Source: DATLYF01 sp035575095 (GTDB lineage: Bacteria; Pseudomonadota; Gammaproteobacteria; Competibacterales; Competibacteraceae). From it: a DNA stretch of 19,247 nucleotides. Positions 6,653 through 13,493 of the stretch are shown here, piece by piece. The stretch lies in assembly GCA_035575095.1 (NCBI GenBank), contig DATLYF010000096.1:1-19247 (forward strand), written 5' to 3'. Each line of letters begins with the position of its first letter. The first letter of the stretch is position 1. The notes under the pieces are model-generated. The model did no database searches and was not told where the DNA came from. It saw nothing but the letters and a program-made list of their open reading frames with translations. Made by a program: the position numbers and the translations under genes.

Positions 6653-8680
6653 TCAGTCGACCCGCACCGCCATCTCCCCCAATCCCAGGAACTCGCGGAT
6701 GCGGGTGATCTCGTCGCGCAGCCGTGCCGCTTCCTCGAACTCCAGGTTGCGGGCATGCTCGTACATGCGCATCTCCAGTTGCTTGATCTTCTTCAGTAGC
6801 AGCGCCGGCGGCTGGCCGGCATACTCGTGCAACTCCTCGGCCACCTTGGCGTACTGGCGTGCCGAGGGCACGGCATCGCTGTAGGCACCCTCCAGGATAT
6901 CGGTCACCGCTTTCTTGATGCTGCGCGGGGTGATGCCGTGGGCCTGGTTGTAGGCCTGCTGCTTGGCGCGGCGGCGTTCGGTCTCGTCGATGGCCCGCTG
7001 CATCGAGCCGGTGATGGTATCGGCATAGAGGATGGCCTTGCCATTGACGTTGCGCGCGGCGCGGCCGATGGTCTGGATCAGCGAGCGGTCGGAGCGGAGG
7101 AAGCCTTCCTTATCGGCGTCGAGGATGGCCACCAGCGACACCTCCGGCATGTCCAGGCCCTCGCGCAGCAGGTTGATACCCACCAGCACGTCGAATTCGC
7201 CCAAGCGGAGGTCGCGGATGATCTCCACCCGCTCCACGGTGTCGATGTCCGAGTGCAGGTAGCGCACCCGCACCCCGTGCTCGGCCAGGTACTCGGTGAG
7301 GTCTTCGGCCATCTTCTTGGTCAGAGTGGTAACTAGCACCCGCTCGTCCACCTCCACCCGCTTGCGGATCTCGGAGAGCAGATCATCCACCTGGGTGCTG
7401 GCCGGACGCACCTCCACCTCCGGGTCGACCAGGCCGGTGGGCCGCACCACCTGCTCCACCACCTGATCGCCGTGGCGCTCTTCATACGGCCCCGGCGTGG
7501 CCGAAACGAACACGGTCTGCGGCATCAGCCGCTCGAACTCGTCGAAGCGCAGTGGCCGGTTGTCCAGGGCCGAGGGCAGGCGGAAGCCGTATTCGACCAG
7601 GGTCTCCTTGCGCGAGCGGTCGCCGCGGTACATGCCGCCGAGCTGGGGGATGGTGACGTGAGATTCGTCGATGAACAGCAGCGCATTCGGCGGCAGATAG
7701 TCGAACAGACAGGGCGGCGGCTCGCCGGGGGCGCGCCCGGAGAGGTGGCGGGAGTAGTTCTCGATGCCGGAGCAGTAGCCCAGTTCGGCGAGCATCTCGA
7801 TATCGAACTTGGTGCGCTGCTCCAGGCGCTGCTCCTCCAACAGCTTGCCTTGGGCATGCAGCTCGGCCAGGCGGCTGCGCAGCTCATCCTTGATCTTGTC
7901 GATGGCCGCGAGCACCGTCTCTCGCGGGGTGACGTAGTGGGTCTTGGGATAGACGGTAAGCCGCGGCACTTTGCGCAGGATCTCGCCGGTGAGGGGATCG
8001 AAGTAGGAGAGCTGCTCGATCTCGTCGTCGAACAGCTCCACCCGCACCGCCTCGCGCTCGGATTCGGCCGGATGGATGTCGATGACCTCGCCTCGGACAC
8101 GGAACGTGCCGCGCTCCAGGGCCAGGTCGTTGCGCGTGTACTGCAACTCGGCCAGGCGGCGCAGGATGGCGCGCTGATCGACACGCTCGCCACGCACCAG
8201 GTGCAGGATCATGCTCATGTACTGGCGCGGATCGCCCAGGCCGTAGATGGACGAGACGGTGGCGACGACGATGGTATCCGGCCGCTCCAGGATGGCCTTG
8301 GTGGCGGACAGCCGCATCTGCTCCACGTGCGCGTTGATGGAAGCGTCCTTCTCGATATAGGTATCGGAGGCCGGCACATAGGCTTCGGGCTGGTAGTAGT
8401 CGTAATAGGAGACGAAGTACTCCACCGCGTTGTCGGGGAAGAACGTCTTCATCTCGCCGTAGAGCTGGGCTGCCAGGGTCTTGTTGGGCGCCAGGATCAT
8501 GGCCGGGCGCTGGGTGGCCTGGATGACGTTGGCGATGGTGAAGGTCTTGCCGCTGCCGGTCACCCCCAGCAGGGTCTGGGCGGCCAGCCCGGCCTCGATG
8601 CCCGCCACCAGTTGGCGGATCGCCTCCGGCTGGTCGCCGGCGGGCCGATAGTCGGTGCTGAGTCTGAAACGCGCACTCAT
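6653..8680 (-). CDS. uvrB: Excinuclease ABC subunit B
   Basis: UvrB is the damage-verifying helicase-like subunit of nucleotide excision repair, loaded by UvrA2 and then recruiting UvrC. It has 675 residues from the ATG at 8680 (E. coli 673). Walker A GVTGSGKT is at 39-46. The DNA-gripping beta-hairpin is seen as YYDYYQPEAYVPASDTYIEK. The DEAD-type box reads LLFIDESHVTIPQ, motif VI is QTIGRAARN, and the C-terminal UVR motif that binds UvrC is EFEEAARLRDEI. A TTG eight codons upstream (8704) is also in frame, but the product then starts with non-family residues. The gene diverges from the aminotransferase gene; no canonical LexA box (CTGT-N8-ACAG) is visible in the shared upstream region, although a different palindrome is. 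Confidence 0.98.
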   Translation of the reverse strand: MSARFRLSTDYRPAGDQPEAIRQLVAGIEAGLAAQTLLGVTGSGKTFTIANVIQATQRPAMILAPNKTLAAQLYGEMKTFFPDNAVEYFVSYYDYYQPEAYVPASDTYIEKDASINAHVEQMRLSATKAILERPDTIVVATVSSIYGLGDPRQYMSMILHLVRGERVDQRAILRRLAELQYTRNDLALERGTFRVRGEVIDIHPAESEREAVRVELFDDEIEQLSYFDPLTGEILRKVPRLTVYPKTHYVTPRETVLAAIDKIKDELRSRLAELHAQGKLLEEQRLEQRTKFDIEMLAELGYCSGIENYSRHLSGRAPGEPPPCLFDYLPPNALLFIDESHVTIPQLGGMYRGDRSRKETLVEYGFRLPSALDNRPLRFDEFERLMPQTVFVSATPGPYEERHGDQVVEQVVRPTGLVDPEVEVRPASTQVDDLLSEIRKRVEVDERVLVTTLTKKMAEDLTEYLAEHGVRVRYLHSDIDTVERVEIIRDLRLGEFDVLVGINLLREGLDMPEVSLVAILDADKEGFLRSDRSLIQTIGRAARNVNGKAILYADTITGSMQRAIDETERRRAKQQAYNQAHGITPRSIKKAVTDILEGAYSDAVPSARQYAKVAEELHEYAGQPPALLLKKIKQLEMRMYEHARNLEFEEAARLRDEITRIREFLGLGEMAVRVD

Positions 8681-8730
8681 GGCCGTATTCCGAGGTCGCT
8701 GCAAAGGCTTCCAGCATAAAACGCTTCCCC

Positions 8731-8746
8731 TGACAGCGTTAAGTCA
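8731..8746. promoter_or_regulatory. Palindrome TGAC-N8-GTCA in the uvrB/aminotransferase divergent region
   Basis: tgac (8731-8734) and gtca (8743-8746), extendable to ctgac/gtcag, are separated by eight bases. They overlap a plausible uvrB -35 (TTAACG on the minus strand, 18 bases before TATGCT). The geometry looks like an operator, but it does not match the gammaproteobacterial LexA consensus. Low confidence. Confidence 0.3.
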
Positions 8747-8773
8747 GTGGTCGCATGCCCCTGTCATCTCCGC

Positions 8774-8779
8774 TAGAAT
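8774..8779 (+). promoter_or_regulatory. Candidate -10 element for the aminotransferase gene
   Basis: TAGAAT lies about 70 bases before the ATG at 8850, in a GC-rich context that makes it stand out. No convincing -35 hexamer is present 16-18 bases upstream, so this is tentative. Confidence 0.3.
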
Positions 8780-8849
8780 CGGCGGTCGCACCGCATCACT
8801 GAGCGCAATCATCCTGATATCCCAACTGACGCATAGCCGAGACGCCATC

Positions 8850-10049
8850 ATGAGTCTGTTTTCCGCCGTCGAAATGGCCCCGCGCGACCCGATCCTGGGC
8901 CTGAACGAAGCCTTCACCGCCGACCCGCGTCCGACCAAGGTCAACCTCGGTGTGGGCGTGTACTACAACGACGAGGGCCGCATTCCGCTGCTCAAGGCGG
9001 TGCAGGAGGCGGAGAAGGCGCGCCTGGCGGCCGCCACGCCGCGTGGCTATCTGCCCATCGAGGGTATCGCCGCCTACGATCAGGCGGTGCAGAAGCTCTT
9101 GCTCGGCGCCGACTCGCCGCTCGTGCGCGCGGGCCGGGTGGTCACCGCCCAGGCCTTGGGGGGTACCGGTGCGCTGAAGATCGGCGCCGACTTCCTCAAG
9201 CGCCTGCTGCCGCAGGCCCGGGTGGCGATCTCGGATCCGAGCTGGGAGAACCACCGCGCCCTGTTCGAATCCGCCGGCTTCCCAGTGCAGAACTATCCCT
9301 ACTACGACGCCGCCAGCCACGGCGTCGACCTGCGCGGCATGCTGGCCGCCTTGGAGGCGCTGCCGGCGCGCTCCATCGTCGTCCTGCATGCTTGCTGCCA
9401 CAACCCGACCGGCGTCGACCTTGGTCCCGAGCAGTGGCGGCAGGTGGTAGAGGTGCTGAAGGCGCGCGAGCACGTGCCCTTCCTCGACATCGCCTACCAG
9501 GGTTTCGGTGACGGCATCGACGCCGACGCCGCCGCGGTGCGCCTGTTCGCCGAGAGCGGCTTGCCGTTCTTCGTCGCCAGTTCGTTCTCCAAGTCGTTCT
9601 CGCTCTACGGCGAACGCGTCGGCGCACTGTCCATCGTCACCGGCAACCAGGACGAGGCGGCGCGCGTGCTGTCGCAGATCAAGCGCGTGATCCGCACCAA
9701 CTACTCCAACCCGCCCACCCATGGCGCCGCCGTGGTCTCGGCCGTGCTCAACAGCGCCGAACTGCGCGCCCTGTGGGAGCAGGAACTGGGCGAGATGCGC
9801 GAACGCATCCGTGCCATGCGCAACATCCTGGTGGAGAAGCTGAAGGCCCAGGGCGTGGCCCGCGACTTCTCCTTCGTCAACCGCCAGCGCGGCATGTTCT
9901 CCTACTCCGGCCTCTCGGCCGAGCAGGTGGAACGTCTCAAGAGCGAGTTCGGCATCTACGCGGTGAGCACCGGCCGCATCTGTGTGGCGGCGCTCAACAG
10001 CCACAACATCGATACGGTGGCCAGCGCCATCGCCCAGGTGCTGCGCTGA
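8850..10049 (+). CDS. Aspartate/aromatic amino-acid aminotransferase (class I, PLP)
   Basis: Cytoplasmic PLP enzyme exchanging amino groups between aspartate or aromatic amino acids and 2-oxoglutarate. It has 399 residues, the normal length for the AspC/TyrB group (about 396-399). It starts MSLFSAVEMAPRDPILGLNE, as these proteins do. Cofactor and substrate residues are visible: N185 in HNPTG, D213 and Y216 in FLDIAYQGFGDG, the Schiff-base K248 in SSFSKSFSLYGERVGAL, and the substrate-carboxylate arginine (about R376) in STGRICVAALN. The ATG at 8850 is taken because everything upstream in frame lacks family similarity. AspC and TyrB cannot be separated by sight, so no symbol is given. It is probably monocistronic and is followed by tRNA-Asn with its own promoter. 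Confidence 0.95.
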   Translation: MSLFSAVEMAPRDPILGLNEAFTADPRPTKVNLGVGVYYNDEGRIPLLKAVQEAEKARLAAATPRGYLPIEGIAAYDQAVQKLLLGADSPLVRAGRVVTAQALGGTGALKIGADFLKRLLPQARVAISDPSWENHRALFESAGFPVQNYPYYDAASHGVDLRGMLAALEALPARSIVVLHACCHNPTGVDLGPEQWRQVVEVLKAREHVPFLDIAYQGFGDGIDADAAAVRLFAESGLPFFVASSFSKSFSLYGERVGALSIVTGNQDEAARVLSQIKRVIRTNYSNPPTHGAAVVSAVLNSAELRALWEQELGEMRERIRAMRNILVEKLKAQGVARDFSFVNRQRGMFSYSGLSAEQVERLKSEFGIYAVSTGRICVAALNSHNIDTVASAIAQVLR

Positions 10050-10071
10050 GCCTAGAAGGGGCGGACGGGGG

Positions 10072-10100
10072 TTGACGCCGTCAGCCCCTGACCTTAAGAT
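10072..10100 (+). promoter_or_regulatory. Sigma70 promoter for tRNA-Asn
   Basis: TTGACG (10072-10077), a 17-base spacer, then TAAGAT (10095-10100). The expected start is about seven bases on, with the tRNA beginning at 10115. The GC-rich discriminator is typical of growth-rate-controlled stable-RNA promoters. It lies 22 bases past the aminotransferase stop. Confidence 0.8.
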
Positions 10101-10114
10101 TCGCAGCCTCACGT

Positions 10115-10190
<76 letters not shown>

Positions 10191-10334
10191 GCCTTCCTTA
10201 CTGGGAAGCGCCGCGATGAGGTGGTTCGGGTCATATTCGATCCGGACGCGTTCCCGCTTCGCTTGACCTTCCAACAACTTCCGAAGCACAGAGCCGCCGA
10301 GCGCGACAGCGGAGATGTCGCTCGTCGGCGTCGC

Positions 10335-10420
10335 GGGCAGGACCTGCCCAGTACGGCGGCGCTTCATGCCGTATCAAGCTATGCTTGCTCAAGAAGCGCT
10401 CATGCCATCGCGTAGATGGC
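10335..10420. repeat. Cluster of three short hairpins between tRNA-Asn and the secreted-protein gene
   Basis: The 283-base stretch 10191-10473 has no gene I can support. It holds three inverted repeats: gggcag/ctgccc (10335-10340 and 10344-10349), caagc/gcttg (10375-10379 and 10383-10387) and gccatc/gatggc (10404-10409 and 10415-10420). None is followed by a T-tract. They may be remnants of a mobile or untranslated element, or leader structure for the gene that follows. A weak stem, cttcc/ggaag, sits just after the tRNA. Confidence 0.4.
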
Positions 10421-10473
10421 CGGTAGTTTCCAAGGCCGATACGTCAAAGGCAACGATGCAAAGGAGATCTCTC

Positions 10474-11199
10474 ATGAGCACCTGTGCCAGAGATTACCTA
10501 TTCGCGATTTCGCTGCTAGTGGCACTCCCGCTTTTTGCAGGCGCATCCATCGCCTATTCACAGACATTCCAGTCCGCAGGATTCTTCGTTGTCGTCGACG
10601 CCACGCAGAAAAAGGTCGGCGACGTCATAAGCCTCGCTCGTTCTGACGATTTATCGATTCCAATCGTCGCTTTCCAGCTGGAGAATTATCCCCCATTCGC
10701 TCTGCAAGTATTCCGGGATCGCCTGGTCGGCAATGGGAGCATGAACGCTTTGTATTTCCCATCGGGTGACTGCTCGGGAACGCCTTTCGTGCTACTCGAT
10801 ACCCTGACCCGACTGCAAAACCGGCTCATGCTACCCGTCGCAGTGGCCGCTCCGGGCAGCACCGTCTATGCAGCGGACCCGCTCGCCATTGCCCAACCCG
10901 TCGTCAAGAACTCCGCGCTGATTCTGGAGGAAACCGCTTACGACAGTGAACCACCGCTCTGCATCGCTTCCGACAACCAGGTCAGCATCATGGTCCCGCT
11001 GGTCCCCATACTCAGTCTGGATCTGCTGTTCATCCCACCGTTCAGCCTGCAGGTAGCGGCATACGATATCGATTCCTTCAATCAATTCATCCTGGATCTG
11101 CGAGCAGATCTCGATCATCACAGTCACGTCTACCTGACCGGCAAAGGCGAGGGGCACAATAATACGGAAGCCGTTACCGGACCGCCGGTGTTTCCGTAA
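10474..11199 (+). CDS. Predicted secreted protein of unknown function
   Basis: I do not recognise this 241-residue protein. The ATG at 10474 is chosen because AAGGAG lies eight bases upstream and the N-terminus is then a clear signal peptide: basic start, a hydrophobic core (YLFAISLLVALPLFAGAS), and small residues before a likely cleavage near AYS-QTF. The mature part alternates short hydrophobic and polar runs (FFVVVDATQKKVGDVI, VAFQLENYPPFALQVFRDR), suggesting a beta-rich fold. Two cysteines (GDCSG and PPLCIAS) could form a disulfide. No transmembrane helix follows the signal. GC content is visibly lower (near 55%) than in neighbouring genes, and the gene sits just after tRNA-Asn, which suggests recent acquisition. 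A bipartite inverted repeat (outer 11163-11169/11192-11198, inner 11176-11180/11185-11189) overlaps its stop codon. Confidence 0.75.
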   Translation: MSTCARDYLFAISLLVALPLFAGASIAYSQTFQSAGFFVVVDATQKKVGDVISLARSDDLSIPIVAFQLENYPPFALQVFRDRLVGNGSMNALYFPSGDCSGTPFVLLDTLTRLQNRLMLPVAVAAPGSTVYAADPLAIAQPVVKNSALILEETAYDSEPPLCIASDNQVSIMVPLVPILSLDLLFIPPFSLQVAAYDIDSFNQFILDLRADLDHHSHVYLTGKGEGHNNTEAVTGPPVFP

Positions 11200-11236
11200 T
11201 GAGTTCAGGTCGAGGCTTCCACCGTCGAGTACGAAC

Positions 11237-11553
11237 TTGCTAGACAACCGCCAGATCGCAACCCGGTTGCGCGAAGCCTCCCAGCTACTCGCGGCCCAGG
11301 GCGCCAACCCCTTCCGGGTATCCGCCTATCGTAAGGCCGCTGACACGGTCGACGGTCTGCGCTCTACTCCAACACCGCCAGGGCCCACGAGCTAGGCCGG
11401 ACCCGGGACTGGGTAGTGCTGTACTTCTACGACGATGAGCACAGCGAGCGCCAGCACACCGTGGTCACCGAGACCAGAGGTCCTCTCGACGGTAAGCGTG
11501 TGGTGCGGAGGCGTGAGCAGGAGTGCCGGGACTACTATGCTGGGGATGCGTGA
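11237..11553 (+). pseudogene. Internally deleted, frameshifted helix-hairpin-helix DNA-binding protein gene
   Basis: Frame one, from TTG at 11237, reads LDNRQIATRLREASQLLA, then QGANPFRVSAYRKAADTV. This is the N-terminal helix-hairpin-helix-like segment shared with PolX-type DNA polymerase N-termini and a family of bacterial DNA-binding proteins of about 280-300 residues. After DGL it loses similarity and stops at TAG 11393-11395. A different frame then begins at about 11359 (ALYSNTARAHELGRTRDW, VVLYFYDDEHSERQHTVV, RRREQECRDYY) and ends at TGA 11551-11553; it matches my recollection of the C-terminal end of the same family. The two ends abut at about 11357-11362, so about 180 central residues, including the expected repeated helix-hairpin-helix motifs, are missing and the frame is broken. 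Family identity is from memory; the frame change is seen directly. Confidence 0.8.
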
Positions 11554-11572
11554 CCACAGCGGTAGGCAGGTA

Positions 11573-11590
11573 AGCCCCCCCTCGGGGGCT
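11573..11590. terminator. GC-rich hairpin after the pseudogene (weak terminator candidate)
   Basis: agccccc (11573-11579) and gggggct (11584-11590) form a seven-bp stem with a four-base loop, 20 bases beyond the pseudogene stop. No T-run follows on either strand, so intrinsic termination would be weak. It could equally be an operator or structure at the rsuA promoter. Confidence 0.4.
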
Positions 11591-11604
11591 GCCATGCGCT
11601 GTCC

Positions 11605-11610
11605 TATAAT
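11605..11610 (+). promoter_or_regulatory. Consensus -10 box upstream of rsuA
   Basis: A perfect TATAAT lies 40 bases before the rsuA ATG. The -35 position falls in the preceding G-run hairpin and does not resemble TTGACA, so an activator or an unusual promoter is possible. Confidence 0.5.
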
Positions 11611-11649
11611 GGCGCCCTCGTCACCAACTCCCGCTGCCGCCCTGCCGTT

Positions 11650-12348
11650 ATGCGCCTCGACCGTTTCTTGAGCGATACCACCGGCCTCAGCCGCGCCCAG
11701 GCGCGCCAGGCGATCCGCGCCGGCGCGGTAACGGTGGACGGTGTCCCGGCCCGCGATCCAGCGCGGCATATCGCCGACCACAGCCGGGTGGGCTACGCCG
11801 GCCGCGAGCTGATCCGGCGAGGGCCGCGCTACTACATGCTGCACAAGCCGGCGGGCTACGTCTGTTCTACCGCCGATCCCGACCATCCCACCGTGCTCGC
11901 CCTGCTGCCGCCCGAGGAGCGTGCCGGCCTGCATCCTGCCGGGCGGCTGGACCTGGACGCCACCGGCCTGGTGCTGCTCAGCGACGACGGCCAGTGGAGC
12001 CACCGCATCACCGCGCCGCGCCGCGGCTGCGCCAAGACCTACCGGGTAGTGCTGGCCGAGCCGCTTCCCGCTGACGCCGTACAGCGTTTGCGCCAGGGCC
12101 TGCTGCTGCATGGCGAAGACCAGCCGACGCGGCCAGCGGAGCTGGTGCCGGAATCGGAGCGGGTGGCGCGGCTCACCGTCTACGAGGGCCGCTACCACCA
12201 GGTCAAGCGCATGTTCGCCGCCCTCGGCAACCGCGTGCTGGCCCTGCATCGGGAGCGCATCGGTGGCATCGCGCTCGATTCCGCCCTGGGCCCGGGGCAA
12301 TACCGGGCGCTGACCGCAGACGAGATCGCCAGCGTCGACCGGCCATGA
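11650..12348 (+). CDS. rsuA: 16S rRNA pseudouridine(516) synthase
   Basis: RsuA converts U516 of 16S rRNA to pseudouridine during 30S assembly. It has 232 residues (E. coli 231). An N-terminal S4 RNA-binding domain (about 1-48, MRLDRFLSDTTGLSRAQARQ) precedes the catalytic domain, in which HPAGRLDLDATGLVLLSDDG places the nucleophilic aspartate at D101. QWSHRITAPRRGCAKTY and EGRYHQVKRMFAALGN are family blocks. The DDGQWSHRI stretch fits RsuA better than RluE/RluB/RluF. No ribosome site is obvious before the ATG. Its stop overlaps the next start by four bases (ATGA), so the two rRNA-modification genes are translationally coupled. Confidence 0.92.
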   Translation: MRLDRFLSDTTGLSRAQARQAIRAGAVTVDGVPARDPARHIADHSRVGYAGRELIRRGPRYYMLHKPAGYVCSTADPDHPTVLALLPPEERAGLHPAGRLDLDATGLVLLSDDGQWSHRITAPRRGCAKTYRVVLAEPLPADAVQRLRQGLLLHGEDQPTRPAELVPESERVARLTVYEGRYHQVKRMFAALGNRVLALHRERIGGIALDSALGPGQYRALTADEIASVDRP

Positions 12349-13391
12349 GCGACCCCGCCTTCGCCCTCCTCGCCCGCGATCTGGCCGGCTGCGACGGCTG
12401 CGGCCTATGGCTGGCCGACGACAACATCCCCCGTGCGGCGCTGGCGACGCTACCCCCCAACCCTGCCGTGACCGTGCTGAGCAACCGCTACGACCTGTGG
12501 ACGGCGCTGCGGGAACGAGGCTGGGACGCGCGCTTCGCCGACTTCGACGGCATGGAGCTGGCCGACGCCTGCCTGGAGGCGCTGTTCTATCGCGTCTCCA
12601 AGGAGAAGCCGCTGGTACACCACGTGCTCAACCTGGCGGCACGGCTCCTCAAACCAGGCGGCAGGCTGTACCTGGCCGGGCTGAAGAGCGAGGGCATCCA
12701 GACCTATATCGACAAGGCCCGTGCCCTGTTGGGCGAGCGGGTGGAACAGGACATTCGCGGCAGCGGCTTGCGCCGGGCGGTGCTGGGCCGCATCGCCGGC
12801 CATCACGCCCCGCCTCTGGACGACCGCGACTATGGCCTGCTGCGCCCGGTCGCCGAGGAGGACGGTCGGGTGTTCTGGAGCAAGCCCGGAGTGTTCGGCT
12901 GGGACAAGATCGACCAGGGCAGCCGCTTCCTGGTGGAGTACGTGGAACAGCGCTATCCGGGCGGGCTGCCCGCGCCGGTGTTGGATCTCGGCTGCGGCTA
13001 CGGCTATCTGGCCGTGCACGCGGCCCGGCTGGGCGCGACGCGGGTAGTGGCCACTGACAACAACGCCGCCGCCGTGCGCGCCTGCCGACACAATTTCGCG
13101 CTCCACAGCATCGCCGGCGCGGTCATCGCCGCCGACTGCGGCGCCGGCATTGCCGAGCGCTTCCCGCTCATCCTTTGCAATCCACCCTTCCACCAGGGCT
13201 TCGCTGTGCAAGGCGGGCTCACCGAACACTTCCTCGCCGCCTCCCGGCACCTGCTGGCCCAGGGGGGCACGGCGCTGTTCGTGGTCAATCGCTTCATCCC
13301 GCTGGAGCGCAAGGCCGCAGCCCAGTTCCGCCGGGTCGAGACGGTGGCCGACAATGGCCGCTTCAAGCTGATCGGTGCATGCGGGGAGTGA
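12345..13391 (+). CDS. rsmC: rRNA guanine-N2 methyltransferase, RsmC/RlmG type
   Basis: S-adenosylmethionine-dependent methyltransferase, most likely acting on 16S rRNA G1207. It has 348 residues (RsmC about 340). It has the two-domain build of this group: a degenerate N-terminal methyltransferase-like half (1-170) and a catalytic half with the SAM-binding LDLGCGYGYL (213-222) and the catalytic NPPFHQGF (279-286). VFWSKPGVFGWDKIDQGSRF just before the catalytic half is typical of RsmC and RlmG. RsmC is preferred over RlmG (23S G1835) because of length and pairing with rsuA, another 16S modifier, but the two are close relatives and the symbol is provisional. It begins with ATG overlapping the rsuA stop. 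Confidence 0.85.
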   Translation: MSDPAFALLARDLAGCDGCGLWLADDNIPRAALATLPPNPAVTVLSNRYDLWTALRERGWDARFADFDGMELADACLEALFYRVSKEKPLVHHVLNLAARLLKPGGRLYLAGLKSEGIQTYIDKARALLGERVEQDIRGSGLRRAVLGRIAGHHAPPLDDRDYGLLRPVAEEDGRVFWSKPGVFGWDKIDQGSRFLVEYVEQRYPGGLPAPVLDLGCGYGYLAVHAARLGATRVVATDNNAAAVRACRHNFALHSIAGAVIAADCGAGIAERFPLILCNPPFHQGFAVQGGLTEHFLAASRHLLAQGGTALFVVNRFIPLERKAAAQFRRVETVADNGRFKLIGACGE

Positions 13392-13432
13392 GCGCTGCGC
13401 AACACCCTGCCTAGGAACCCGCGCTGCGCAAC
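13392..13432 (+). repeat. 12-bp direct repeat before the ABC importer genes
   Basis: gcgctgcgcaac occurs at 13392-13403 (just after the rsmC stop) and again at 13421-13432, 29 bases apart. Its core (gcgc-tgcgc) is itself near-palindromic. It lies just upstream of TTGTCA (13435-13440) and TATGAC (13456-13461), a poorly spaced (15-base) promoter-like pair. It is a possible regulator-binding pair for the ABC operon. Confidence 0.45.
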
Positions 13433-13493
13433 GCTTGTCACATTGCCGCGGCCACTATGACGGGTCGCAATCCCGGTTCAGAGACCTCCCACC

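Noticed and set aside
8681..8704. TTG start for UvrB at 8704
   Set aside because: It adds eight residues not typical of UvrB; the ATG at 8680 yields the normal N-terminus and length.
8681..8849. Canonical LexA box between uvrB and the aminotransferase gene
   Set aside because: No CTGT-N8-ACAG match is present; the nearest palindrome differs in both arms and is listed only as a low-interest finding.
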